A stretch of DNA of 64,000 nucleotides, taken from contig NZ_APMH01000001.1 of the NCBI RefSeq assembly GCF_000359585.1, positions 1-64,000 of the forward strand, in the 5' to 3' direction. The translations under genes and the position numbers were made by a program. Below the pieces are notes generated by a model, which had not been told where the DNA came from, made no database searches, and saw only the letters and a program-made list of their open reading frames with translations. The stretch's first letter is position 1, and every line of letters starts with the position of its first letter. Shown here piece after piece: positions 54,225 to 62,870 of this stretch. The DNA comes from Clostridium tyrobutyricum DSM 2637 = ATCC 25755 = JCM 11008 (GTDB lineage: Bacteria > Bacillota > Clostridia > Clostridiales > Clostridiaceae).

Positions 54225-55959
54225 CTATACTAATCTCCTTTGAAACCTGTGAATTATATATCTCCCTATATACACTGCAATTTTCCAGCAATTGTTCATG
54301 GGTTCCCATGCCTGAAATATTTCCATCATCAAGAACTATTATTTTATCTGCAGATCTTATAGTACTTATTCTCTGACTAACCATAATAACTGTCATTCCC
54401 CTAGTATTATTTCTAAGATCTTTTCTAAGTGCTGCATCCGTTGTATAATCAAGTGCACTTAAACTATCGTCCATAATTAATATTTCAGGATTACGTACTA
54501 CGGCTCTTGCTATAGTAAGCCTTTGTTTTTGACCTCCAGAGAAATTAATTCCTCCTTGAGATATACCTGTTTCATATTTTAATGGAAGTTTTTCAATAAA
54601 TTCTGCTGCCTTTGAAATTTCCGCTGCTTTTTCAATCTCAGATAAACTTGCATTATCTTTTCCCCATTTTATATTTTCCATAACTGTTCCAGAAAATAAA
54701 ACAGCCTTTTGAGGTACCAATCCTATTTTATATCCAAGTTTGTCCTTAGAATACTCTCTTACATCAATACCATCTACTAAAATTCTTCCTCTAACAACAT
54801 CATAAAGTCTGGAAATAAGATTTACAAGCGTTGTTTTTCCAGATCCAGTGCCTCCAATTATTCCAATAGTTTGACCTGATTCTATACAAAATGATATATC
54901 TTTAAGTGAATATTTTTTTGCATTTTTATATGCAAAAAATACATGTTCAAATTTTATAGATCCAATATCTCTAATCACTTCTTTATTATCTGAAAAATTA
55001 TTATTGTATTCTATGCTTGGATTTATATCAAATACTTTATTCACACGTGATGCACTCGCAGCTGCTTTTGTAAATATAACAATAAGGTTTGCTACAATTA
55101 TAAGTGCTGACAACACTAATGTAGCGTAGTTTATATATGCTATGATTTTTCCTTTAGTAACTACACCACCGTTTACTCTTATACCTCCAAACCACAGTAT
55201 GAACAAAACTGAAAAATTCATTATTAAACTTGTGATTGGGTTCATAAGTGCCGATATTTTTCCAACTCTTATTGAAGTATTAGTTTGATCTTCATTCGAT
55301 TTTTTAAATCTGGCTTTTTCGTATTCCATTTTTGAAAAAGCCCTTACTACTCTTACTCCTGATAAATTTTCTCTCAGTACAAGTGCAAGTTTATCCAATT
55401 TTTTTTGCACTATCTTATAGAAAGGAAGTGATCTGCTCATTATCATATAAACTGCAAATGCAAATACGGGTATGGATAAATACATTATAACTGAGAGTTT
55501 TGGATCTAGAAAAGTAGCCATTATAATTCCACCTATACATAAAAAAGGAACTCGTATAGCCAGACGAATAAACATGGCAAGTGCAAGCTGTAGCTGATTT
55601 ACATCATTAGTAACACGATTGATAAGTGAAGATGTACCATACTCATCAATTTCATCATAGGATAGAGTGCCTATCTTTTTAAATAATTCTTTTCTCAATA
55701 TAGTCCCGAATCCTTGAGATGCTATGGATGCAAAATATTGGCATGTGAATGAACATATAATTCCAATTGCAGCCATTAGAAACATTATAATCCCTATTTT
55801 AAGTATATAAGAAGTACTCCCACTCTTTATACCCTTATCAACAATTAGAACCATAATAGTTGGTATTAGTATTTCAAATATTGCCTCCAGTAATTTAAAT
55901 ATAGGTCCTAAAATAACTTGCTTCCTATAAGGTTTGATAAATTTAAGTAATTTTAGCAA
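54211..55959 (-). CDS. ABC exporter half-transporter with degenerate ATP site
   Basis: This 582-residue half transporter starts at TTG 55959 (GGAGG site) and also has six helices plus an ATPase domain with Walker A GGTGSGKTT and signature FSGGQKQR. Its Walker B ends in LIMDDSLSALD, so the catalytic Glu is Asp, and its H-loop is VSQRIST with Gln in place of His. Thus one of the two composite ATP sites in the complex would be inactive and asymmetric, as in TM287 and BmrC. It is translated just before its partner, with overlapping stop and start. Confidence 0.93.
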   Translation of the reverse strand: MLKLLKFIKPYRKQVILGPIFKLLEAIFEILIPTIMVLIVDKGIKSGSTSYILKIGIIMFLMAAIGIICSFTCQYFASIASQGFGTILRKELFKKIGTLSYDEIDEYGTSSLINRVTNDVNQLQLALAMFIRLAIRVPFLCIGGIIMATFLDPKLSVIMYLSIPVFAFAVYMIMSRSLPFYKIVQKKLDKLALVLRENLSGVRVVRAFSKMEYEKARFKKSNEDQTNTSIRVGKISALMNPITSLIMNFSVLFILWFGGIRVNGGVVTKGKIIAYINYATLVLSALIIVANLIVIFTKAAASASRVNKVFDINPSIEYNNNFSDNKEVIRDIGSIKFEHVFFAYKNAKKYSLKDISFCIESGQTIGIIGGTGSGKTTLVNLISRLYDVVRGRILVDGIDVREYSKDKLGYKIGLVPQKAVLFSGTVMENIKWGKDNASLSEIEKAAEISKAAEFIEKLPLKYETGISQGGINFSGGQKQRLTIARAVVRNPEILIMDDSLSALDYTTDAALRKDLRNNTRGMTVIMVSQRISTIRSADKIIVLDDGNISGMGTHEQLLENCSVYREIYNSQVSKEISIDEKE

Positions 55960-56084
55960 ATCGTTACCTCCAATAACTATATAATATGTGCAATTCTCTG
56001 TAAGTCATACACATTATATCAAACATATTTCCATATTTAAAATACATAATATATATTAGTCATATATAATTCTTATATAGAAAA

Positions 56085-56116
56085 AATCAAGTAACAATCC
56101 AATTTGTTACTTGATT
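56085..56116 (-). terminator. Terminator of the CheY/CheC/GGDEF operon
   Basis: Arms AATCAAGTAACAA and complement (56085-56097 and 56104-56116) form a 13-bp stem with TTTTTTCTATA after it on the minus strand. Confidence 0.8.
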
Positions 56117-56145
56117 ATAATACATACTTATTTAATATTTTACCT

Positions 56146-57078
56146 CTATTTACAAAAGCAATTACAATTTCCTCCACTTTTTTTAGCCCTATACATAGCC
56201 TTGTCCGCTTTTACTATCAAACTATCAATATCAACTCCATCTTTAGGATAACAACTTATACCAATACTCAACGATATAGGTATTTCATTTCCATTACAAA
56301 TTATAAAATTATTCTTGATCCTAAGAATTCTACAGGCTATAGTTTCGCAATCAGATAAATTCTTTATATTAGGTAGTAATATTAAAAATTCATCACCACC
56401 ATATCTTGTAACCGCATCCTCTTTCCTCGTAGCTTTTTTAAGTATGTTAGCTACTTTTGTCAACACTCTGTCACCTATTTCATGTCCATAAGTATCGTTT
56501 ATCTTTTTAAATTTATCAATATCTGTAAACATTAATCCCAACATAGTATTATTTCTCTTAGCAACACTTAAAAATTTTTCTGAAAACTCATAGAACAATG
56601 TCCTATTTGCGGCTCCTGTCAACTTGTCATAATAAGCCAGATTTTTAATAACTTCTTCCTTTTCTTTTAATTTCTTATTTAACTCACATAACTTGGTTAC
56701 ATATTTTTTTAATCTATCAACCTGTATAAATTGACTGGTAACATCTAAAAATTCCAGAACCAATACTTTAGAATTATTATAATCAAACCTGCTTATTTTT
56801 AGATTTAAATTTTCCCTATCATTAACTAACTTTCCATGCATTGATGATGAAAAAAACATTTTAAGCCCATTATCCATTACATTGGATATACTGCTTTTTA
56901 AATATTTTCTAGTCAAATTAGGTAATATTTCATATATATTGTTATCAATTGCATTTTCTGCATTGATACCTGTTAAATACTCCATGTATTTGTTCCATAT
57001 ACAAATATTTAATCTCTGGTCAATCAATACTAATCCTTCATTAATATTATTTAATATATCGGATATAATTTTATCCAT
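56146..57078 (-). CDS. PAS-GGDEF diguanylate cyclase
   Basis: The protein is 310 residues from ATG 57078, with GAGG 9 bp upstream; the longer ATG at 57087 overlaps that site. A PAS domain (about 10-115, with GLVLIDQRLNICIWNKYMEYLTG) precedes a GGDEF domain (about 145-305) with FTDIDKFKKIND and the active site YGGDEFLIL, so it should make cyclic di-GMP. I see no RxxD inhibitory site in the usual place with certainty. Its start lies inside the CheC-like gene's last codons (overlap of 8 bp). Confidence 0.92.
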   Translation of the reverse strand: MDKIISDILNNINEGLVLIDQRLNICIWNKYMEYLTGINAENAIDNNIYEILPNLTRKYLKSSISNVMDNGLKMFFSSSMHGKLVNDRENLNLKISRFDYNNSKVLVLEFLDVTSQFIQVDRLKKYVTKLCELNKKLKEKEEVIKNLAYYDKLTGAANRTLFYEFSEKFLSVAKRNNTMLGLMFTDIDKFKKINDTYGHEIGDRVLTKVANILKKATRKEDAVTRYGGDEFLILLPNIKNLSDCETIACRILRIKNNFIICNGNEIPISLSIGISCYPKDGVDIDSLIVKADKAMYRAKKSGGNCNCFCK

Positions 57079-57706
57079 ATAACTCATCCTCTATACTATC
57101 TATTTTTTTCATCAATTCTTTTAAAGATTGAAGGGTTAAATCAATTATCACCGCACCTTCAATCTCTATTTCATCTATTACAAATGTTATATAAAGTATA
57201 AGCACATTCTTATACTGCTTATATTTAATATCTCTTCTAAAATCTATTGTATTAAATACTTTAACTTCAGGCAAAGTATAGTCCAATTTAATATCTAAAT
57301 GGTTTCCAACTTCCCCAATAATGGAATTTAAAATTATATTGCCAATTTCTTTAATAATATCAAAATCTACATTTGTAAAATCTTCACCATAAATATTATT
57401 ATCTTCATATTGACCATAACATATGTCCACAAACTTTTTCATTTTTTTTGCAGGAAAAATCAAATTTGCCTTTCCTGTAAGCTTTTTTTCAAAAGCTATA
57501 GATGATATCATTAAAGTTCCATTAATTATCATTGGAAAATAATCTTCCAATCTTAAATTTTTATTTTCTAAATTCAATATTTCTACATTCGGTACATCTA
57601 AAAATATTCTCTTATTGGTTATTTCTGAAAGCATACTAGCTGCTTTTCCCACACTTATATTAAATAGTTCCTTCAATATATCATATCTCAATATTCTTTT
57701 CTTCAT
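57071..57706 (-). CDS. CheC-type CheY-P phosphatase-like protein
   Basis: Starting at ATG 57706 (GAGG, 10 bp), the 211-residue protein has two CheC-type helices: DILKELFNISVGKAASMLSEI (about 9-29) and DIIKEIGNIILNSIIGEVGNHL (about 114-135), both keeping the E-x-x-N arrangement of the CheC/CheX phosphatase site. It would dephosphorylate CheY-P, here perhaps the neighbouring receiver protein. It lies 1 bp after the cheY-like gene and overlaps the GGDEF gene. Confidence 0.85.
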   Translation of the reverse strand: MKKRILRYDILKELFNISVGKAASMLSEITNKRIFLDVPNVEILNLENKNLRLEDYFPMIINGTLMISSIAFEKKLTGKANLIFPAKKMKKFVDICYGQYEDNNIYGEDFTNVDFDIIKEIGNIILNSIIGEVGNHLDIKLDYTLPEVKVFNTIDFRRDIKYKQYKNVLILYITFVIDEIEIEGAVIIDLTLQSLKELMKKIDSIEDELYG

Positions 57707-57707
57707 T

Positions 57708-58082
57708 TTAATCATTCCTCATCATATTACATAATTTCTCAGCCTTCTTTTGATTAAATGGTTTATTGATAAATGCCATTATACCATAGGATTCTATTTC
57801 CTCTCTTACATTTTTTTGAACATCTGCAGAAATAACAGCTATTTTTGCATCCTTATTATCTTCCTTTATTAATTTTATTAATTCTTTGCCATTTAAATTA
57901 GGCATCAATAAATCTAAAATTGTATAATCAGGATTGATATCTTTGTATTTTTCAAATCCTTCTTGTCCATCACAGGCAAAGAACATTTCAATATCATCCA
58001 CATTTCCTATGAATTTTTTTATTAAATTAGAAACTATCTTTCGAGAAAAAATTGAATCATCCACTATCAAAATTTTTAACAT
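57708..58082 (-). CDS. Single-domain CheY-like response regulator
   Basis: This 124-residue receiver has the acidic pair in LIVDDSIFSRK, phospho-Asp in YTILDLLMPNLNG and Lys in INKPFNQKKAE. It has no output domain. It heads an operon with a CheC-type phosphatase and a PAS-GGDEF protein; the sequence context suggests phosphorylation by an unlinked kinase and removal of phosphate by the CheC protein, with cyclic di-GMP output. ATG 58082. Confidence 0.93.
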   Translation of the reverse strand: MLKILIVDDSIFSRKIVSNLIKKFIGNVDDIEMFFACDGQEGFEKYKDINPDYTILDLLMPNLNGKELIKLIKEDNKDAKIAVISADVQKNVREEIESYGIMAFINKPFNQKKAEKLCNMMRND

Positions 58083-58121
58083 TATGCTTCCTATCCTTTC
58101 AATAAATTAAGAATAAATAAA

Positions 58122-58156
58122 ACCAGCAATTGTAAATGTGACTACTAATTACTGGT
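58122..58156 (-). terminator. Terminator of the LysR gene
   Basis: A 10-bp stem with one mismatch (ACCAGCAATT with AATTACTGGT) is followed by TTTTATTTATTC on the minus strand, about 190 bp after the LysR stop; the gap contains nothing else recognisable. Confidence 0.6.
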
Positions 58157-58341
58157 AGGTATCACTATTAGATTAACTTTCTAAAATTTCAAAAAATTAG
58201 AAAAAATCTTATTGTCCCTACTTAAGTATATTATATAACAAAGCTTTAAATTTACATATAAAAATGTTAATACTAACTTGAACTAAAGTCAATATATTAC
58301 TATAGATGAATATATTTATAATAACCCTTATACATATCTAT

Positions 58342-59292
58342 TTAAATATAAATTTTATTATATACTCTGTCATTATTTACTTTTAATTTACAATTTAATT
58401 GTACAATTCTCTTTACCATATTAATAAATTCACAAGTTGCTTTTGTAATATATTCTCCTTGTCTATAGGCTATTACAATTGTAGAATTAATATTATCTAT
58501 TAAAAAATAATTATTATATTTATCTGTATTCAATAACCATATGACATTTTCCGGTATAAAAGCAAATCCCATTCCTTCAGCAGCTATTCTATGAGCAGTA
58601 TCGACATTAGTAAGTTCAAGAAGAATATTTGGCTTAAAATGCGACTGTTGAAATATATTATCTGCAATAAGTCTCATTCTCTGACCTTGTTTCAACAAAA
58701 TAAATTTTTCATTTTTTAAACTATTAATATATAATTTTTGATCTCTTTTATAGTTTTTATGAGAACATATAGGGTGATTTCTAGGAGCTACAAGGAATAT
58801 TCTTTCATTGCATACTGGCTTATATAAAATCTTTTCATTTTTTATTGGAAGATTTAATATGGCAATATCTATTTTGCCATCCAATAGCATTTGCTCTAAT
58901 TTTAAGGTTACATCTTCTTGAATTGATAATTTTATCTCTGGAAATTTATTATTAAATTCTGGTAATACCAATGGTAATATATATCTTCCTATCTGGATTG
59001 GAATCCCGATTATAATCCGTCCTTTTTTAGAACCAGCTATATCACTCAGTTCTTTTCTTAATTGGCTATTTAGATTGAGAATACTCTTTGCAGTTTTTAA
59101 GTACTTCTCCCCTGCAAAAGTCAATTTAATAGAGCTTGTAGTTCTATCAAATAATTTCACTCCTAAATTATTTTCCAATCTGATAATATACTGACTTAAA
59201 GAAGGTTGAGAAATGTACAATTTTTTTGCCGCTTTTGAAATACTTTTTTCCTCTGATATTGCTATTACATATTCTAATTGATGAAAATTCAT
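58342..59292 (-). CDS. LysR-family transcriptional regulator
   Basis: This 316-residue regulator has a typical N-terminal winged helix-turn-helix (MNFHQLEYVIAISEEKSISKAAKKLYISQPSLSQYI) and a C-terminal ligand-binding domain of two Rossmann lobes (about 90-300, starting KKGRIIIGIPIQIGRYILP). It binds a small effector and controls adjacent genes. It is divergent from the DUF1275 gene at 59450, 157 bp away, so it most likely controls that gene and itself. Its effector is not known. Confidence 0.92.
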   Translation of the reverse strand: MNFHQLEYVIAISEEKSISKAAKKLYISQPSLSQYIIRLENNLGVKLFDRTTSSIKLTFAGEKYLKTAKSILNLNSQLRKELSDIAGSKKGRIIIGIPIQIGRYILPLVLPEFNNKFPEIKLSIQEDVTLKLEQMLLDGKIDIAILNLPIKNEKILYKPVCNERIFLVAPRNHPICSHKNYKRDQKLYINSLKNEKFILLKQGQRMRLIADNIFQQSHFKPNILLELTNVDTAHRIAAEGMGFAFIPENVIWLLNTDKYNNYFLIDNINSTIVIAYRQGEYITKATCEFINMVKRIVQLNCKLKVNNDRVYNKIYI

Positions 59293-59449
59293 ATAAATTT
59301 CCTACTTTCTTATAAAAAATCAATTCATTATAGTTTTATACTATAAATTATATAATATTAATAGTATTATACATATACTAAAATCAAAAGTATAATATAC
59401 AAGTATACAATATTTTAATATTATATTTTATTAAAAGGGGCCATTTATC

Positions 59450-60178
59450 TTGACAGTTAAAGAAATACCTGTAGTTCATAAAAAGAAAATAAGTTTACAC
59501 TACCCTATTATTACCTCTGAATCATTAATTCTTGGAATACTTCTTACAACAGTGGGCGGATTTCTGGATGCCTATACTTTTGTAGGAAGAGGTGGTGTTT
59601 TTTCCAACGCCCAGACAGGAAATCTTGTATTGGTTGGAATATCCCTTTTCAAAAGAAATTGGAACGAATTTTTACACGCATTAATGCCAATTTTAGGTTT
59701 TATAATTGGTGTAATGACCTATGAAATTATAAAAAAAAGGGCTTCTATTGCTTTCATAAAAAATTCTTTGTATATGATATTAATTATTGAGATAATACTA
59801 TTTTTAATTATAGGATTTATTCCTAGAACTGTATCAAATATTTTTGTGAATGTTACTATTTCATTTGCAGCCTCGCTGCAATTTTGTTCATTTAGGAAAT
59901 TGGTTGGTGCACCTTTTGCCACTACTATGTGTACCGGTAATTTACGTTCAGCTTCACATGAAGTCTATATTGCAATTACACAAAAAGACCATGAATCCAG
60001 TTTAAAGGCCATTAGATATTTTGCTGTTATTTTCTCATTTTTATTTGGAGCTTTTTGGGGTGGCTTTTTTACCATCAATATTGGAGATCATTCAATATGG
60101 GTAGTTTGTATAGTATTGTTGTTTTGTTTAATTTCACTAATTATAAGCAATCAAATTATGAACAATCAAAATGACTAG
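59450..60178 (+). CDS. YoaK/DUF1275 membrane protein
   Basis: This 242-residue protein starts at TTG 59450 (AAAAGGGG site) and has six to seven predicted helices. It has the DUF1275 pattern TTVGGFLDAYTFVGRGGVFSNAQTGNLVLVG and CTGNLRSAS. Members are uncharacterised membrane proteins. It is followed after 14 bp by an acetyltransferase gene in the same unit and is divergent from a LysR regulator. Function unknown. Confidence 0.9.
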   Translation: MTVKEIPVVHKKKISLHYPIITSESLILGILLTTVGGFLDAYTFVGRGGVFSNAQTGNLVLVGISLFKRNWNEFLHALMPILGFIIGVMTYEIIKKRASIAFIKNSLYMILIIEIILFLIIGFIPRTVSNIFVNVTISFAASLQFCSFRKLVGAPFATTMCTGNLRSASHEVYIAITQKDHESSLKAIRYFAVIFSFLFGAFWGGFFTINIGDHSIWVVCIVLLFCLISLIISNQIMNNQND

Positions 60179-60192
60179 GAGATATTTATATA

Positions 60193-60681
60193 ATGGATAT
60201 TATAATCAGACAGGCATTATTAAAGGATTTGGATACAATATCGAAAGTTGAAGCAATCTGTTTTCCAAAAGCAGAAGCAGCTACAAGAGAATCTTTAAAA
60301 CAGCGTCTTAATACATTTTCAGAAAGTTTTTTTGTAGCAGAAAAAGATAAAAAAATTATTGGATTTATTAACGGTTGTATTATAAATGGAACTGTGATTT
60401 ATGACGAGTTATATGAAGATTCAACACTTCATATTCCAAATGGTGACTATCAGACAATTTTTGGACTTGATGTCATACCAAATTATCGCAACCATGGAAT
60501 AGCAGCACAATTAATGAATCACATGATAGATATATCAAAAACATCAGGTAGAAAGGGTCTAGTTCTTACTTGCAAGAAAAGACTCATTCACTACTATGAA
60601 AAGTTCGGATATATCAATAAAGGTATATCTAAATCAGTACACGGCGGCGTTCAATGGTATGACATGATTTTGAAATTTTAG
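60193..60681 (+). CDS. GNAT-family N-acetyltransferase
   Basis: The 162-residue protein has the GNAT acetyl-CoA-binding segment VIPNYRNHGIAAQLMNHMI (V/I-x-x-x-x-Q/R-x-x-G-x-G/A) and the following strand GLVLTCKKRLIHYYEKFGYINKG. It transfers an acetyl group to an unknown amine. The GGAGATATTTATATA site precedes ATG 60193. Probably co-transcribed with the DUF1275 gene. Terminator follows at 60679-60710. Confidence 0.9.
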   Translation: MDIIIRQALLKDLDTISKVEAICFPKAEAATRESLKQRLNTFSESFFVAEKDKKIIGFINGCIINGTVIYDELYEDSTLHIPNGDYQTIFGLDVIPNYRNHGIAAQLMNHMIDISKTSGRKGLVLTCKKRLIHYYEKFGYINKGISKSVHGGVQWYDMILKF

Positions 60682-60710
60682 AAAGGGTTCAAAATCTTGA
60701 ATCCTTTCTA
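60679..60710. terminator. Hairpin between converging acetyltransferase and signal peptidase genes
   Basis: A 14-bp stem with one mismatch (TAGAAAGG...CCTTTCTA) overlaps the stop codons of both genes; AAAATATTTTCA follows on the plus strand. Confidence 0.65.
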
Positions 60711-61238
60711 AAATATTTTCATATTCTTAAATGGATATACTCTAAAAATTACATGACCCTTTACATCTTTTATATTTACAGGACCAAGTATTCTACTATC
60801 AGTACTATTACCTCTATTGTCTCCAAGTACAAAAATATATCCTTTAGGTATGATATATTGTGTTGTATAAGAGTTAGGCTCTGTAACAGTACCCTTGGGA
60901 AGATAATTTTCCTCAAGGCATTTTCCATTTAAATATACTTGTCCATTCTTTATATCAATGGTATCTCCTTCAATACCTATTACTCTTTTTATATAATTAC
61001 TGTTGTTTTCATCTTTGGAGTTAAAAACAACAATTTCACCTCTATTTATTTTTCCTATTGCAGTACTTATCCTCTCTTGAAATATAATATCATTATTGTG
61101 AAATGTAGGCTGCATTGACGGACCTGTTACATCTGATCTTGCAAAAACATAGGTATGAAATACAAATGCAAGTACAACGGCTATTAAAATACTAATACTA
61201 TATTGTCCTATTCCTTTTAGAACCATTTTATTTTTCAT
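60708..61238 (-). CDS. Signal peptidase I
   Basis: From ATG 61238 (GAGGAGATGACAATA site) the protein has 176 residues: one N-terminal membrane helix (about 9-31), then the catalytic Ser in GPSMQPT and Lys in YIKRVIG, plus GDNRGNSTDSR and GHVIFRVYPF. It cleaves signal peptides of secreted pre-proteins on the outer face of the membrane. The length is typical of Gram-positive SipS-type enzymes. Confidence 0.95.
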   Translation of the reverse strand: MKNKMVLKGIGQYSISILIAVVLAFVFHTYVFARSDVTGPSMQPTFHNNDIIFQERISTAIGKINRGEIVVFNSKDENNSNYIKRVIGIEGDTIDIKNGQVYLNGKCLEENYLPKGTVTEPNSYTTQYIIPKGYIFVLGDNRGNSTDSRILGPVNIKDVKGHVIFRVYPFKNMKIF

Positions 61239-61289
61239 TATTGTCATCTCCTCGAATTAGTTTTATTTAATTATAACAATATTAGTTAT

Positions 61290-61336
61290 AAATATAAAAT
61301 AAGCATTCAGAATTTCTGAATGCTTATTTTATATTT
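61290..61336 (-). terminator. 21-bp perfect terminator hairpin of the PLP enzyme gene
   Basis: Arms 61290-61310 and 61316-61336 are exact complements with a 5-nt loop; the stop codon of the PLP enzyme gene is at its right edge. Confidence 0.85.
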
Positions 61337-62508
61337 CAAAATCCACATTTTTTCAATGCCTGTTTTAAATCATCTATAATATCTTCTGCACTTTCCAAGC
61401 CTATGCTGAACCTTATATATCCGTCTCTAAATTCTTCTGGATAAAAGTCAATTCTTTCATCATCAGGACCAGTATAGACAATAAGACTTTCATCATGCCC
61501 AAGTGATACTGCAGGTACTACAAGTTCTAAGGAATTTATAAATTTATTGTGGATTTCACTATCAGCTTTTAATGCAAAAGCAATTACACCAGAATACATC
61601 TTCATCTGTTTCTTAGCAATATCATGCTGTGGGTGACTTTCAAGTCCAGGATATGCAACAAATTTCACAGCAGGATTTGCCTCCAGGTACTTTGCGACTT
61701 CAAGGGCAGTATCGCTGTGTTGTTTCATACGAAGTGGCAATGTTACAACGCCTCTCATTATAAGCCATGCATTAAAAGGACTTATTGTACCTCCAAGGTT
61801 GACCATTGCTTCACTTTTTATTCTATCTATAATCTCTTTTTTTCCTATTACAGCTCCACCCATAGCATCCCCATGCCCATTTATATACTTTGTCAAACTA
61901 TGTACTACAAGATCTGCTCCAAGTTCAAGAGGATGTTGTAAATATGGAGATGCAAAAGTACTATCAACACTAAACAATGCCCCAATAGATTTGGCTATTT
62001 GGGATATTTCTTCAATATCACTTATTTTGGTAGTTGGATTACCTGGAGTTTCTACATGAATCAGCTTTGTATTGGGCCGTATTGCCTTTTTTATTTTCTC
62101 TACATCTGATGTATCAACAAGAGTTGCCTCTACACCATACTTATCGGGGAGATATTGATTCAACAATCTATAAACTGCTATATATGAAACATTAGAACAA
62201 ATCACATGTGAATTGCTGCCTAAAAATGTAAAGAATACACCTGCAAGTGCAGCAACTCCACTTGCAAGAACTACACAGTCTTCCCCACCTTCCAATGCAG
62301 CCAGTCGCTGTTGAAGATACAATTGATTTGCAGAAGTATTTCTAGTATATAGTATTTGATTTGGGTCACTCCAGTTAATTGATGATGCATCTTCTGGAAG
62401 TCTGTAGCAGTTTGCCATAGTTATAGGACGTCTGATAGATCCCGTTTCTTTATCAATCCCATTGCCTACATGTACGCATTTTGTTATAAAGCTAGGTTCT
62501 TTACTCAT
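61336..62508 (-). CDS. Cys/Met-metabolism PLP enzyme (cystathionine gamma-lyase/synthase-like)
   Basis: This 390-residue protein has the PLP-enzyme blocks TRNTSANQLYLQQRLAALEGGEDC, the Asp/Thr/Ser area FSVDSTFASPYLQHPLELGADLVVHSLTKYINGHGD with the PLP-binding Lys in SLTKYINGH, and the C-terminal SLGHDESLIVYTG. It belongs to the gamma-family that interconverts homoserine esters, cystathionine and homocysteine, or that makes H2S or methanethiol from Cys/Met. A SAM-I riboswitch (62550-62699) upstream shows it works in methionine/sulfur metabolism. The exact reaction cannot be distinguished from sequence. Confidence 0.9.
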   Translation of the reverse strand: MSKEPSFITKCVHVGNGIDKETGSIRRPITMANCYRLPEDASSINWSDPNQILYTRNTSANQLYLQQRLAALEGGEDCVVLASGVAALAGVFFTFLGSNSHVICSNVSYIAVYRLLNQYLPDKYGVEATLVDTSDVEKIKKAIRPNTKLIHVETPGNPTTKISDIEEISQIAKSIGALFSVDSTFASPYLQHPLELGADLVVHSLTKYINGHGDAMGGAVIGKKEIIDRIKSEAMVNLGGTISPFNAWLIMRGVVTLPLRMKQHSDTALEVAKYLEANPAVKFVAYPGLESHPQHDIAKKQMKMYSGVIAFALKADSEIHNKFINSLELVVPAVSLGHDESLIVYTGPDDERIDFYPEEFRDGYIRFSIGLESAEDIIDDLKQALKKCGF

Positions 62509-62549
62509 TACATTTCCCCCTTATAAGTTGAATAATTGATTATATTAAA

Positions 62550-62699
62550 AAGATTGTCTTTCATAAGAAAAACAACCTTAATTCACAAGATATCTTCCTT
62601 ATCTTTCAGAATATTCTGCTGGAATTAACACCTTGCACTTAAATAAAAATGCTGGTTGTCGGGTTTCAAAGGGCCAGTCCCTCCACCACTCTCGATAAG
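62550..62699 (-). promoter_or_regulatory. S-box (SAM-I) riboswitch with terminator
   Basis: The aptamer occupies about 62598-62699 on the minus strand: P1 arms GATAAG (62598-62603 and 62694-62699), GAGGGACTGGCCC, GAAACCCGACAACC and AAGGTGTTAATTCC are all in the S-box order. Downstream, arms 62572-62579 and 62550-62557 form an intrinsic terminator with a T tract. At high SAM the anti-anti-terminator forms and transcription of the PLP enzyme gene stops. Confidence 0.96.
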
Positions 62700-62719
62700 A
62701 TATATATATAATTTATTTC

Positions 62720-62748
62720 ATGATATATTATAATAGTATTTTTGTCAA
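62720..62748 (-). promoter_or_regulatory. Sigma-A promoter for the SAM riboswitch leader
   Basis: TTGACA (62743-62748) and TATCAT (62720-62725) are spaced exactly 17 bp on the minus strand, about 25 bp upstream of the aptamer. Confidence 0.75.
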
Positions 62749-62785
62749 TAAATTATGCTAACAAAAAAATGGAGACTAATCTAAT

Positions 62786-62857
62786 ATGGATTTTAAAGAA
62801 CGTGAAACAACTGGAATTGATGATAGTCCAAAATTGTTATCTCAGATTTTATACTGA
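62786..62857 (+). pseudogene. Remnant resembling the N-terminus of an NCS2 xanthine/uracil permease
   Basis: A 23-codon frame begins at ATG 62786 and ends at a TGA at 62855. The peptide contains ERETTGIDDSPKLLSQIL, which resembles the opening of NCS2 nucleobase permeases (YGVDDKPPFLKALLLGLQH). Nothing like the rest of a permease follows. It may be a deletion remnant, or a chance match: I rate it as tentative. Confidence 0.35.
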
Positions 62858-62870
62858 CTAGACTTTTTAC

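Noticed and set aside
55960-56145. Possible cyclic di-GMP riboswitch near the GGDEF gene
   Set aside because: The GEMM core sequences are absent; only an ordinary terminator hairpin is present.
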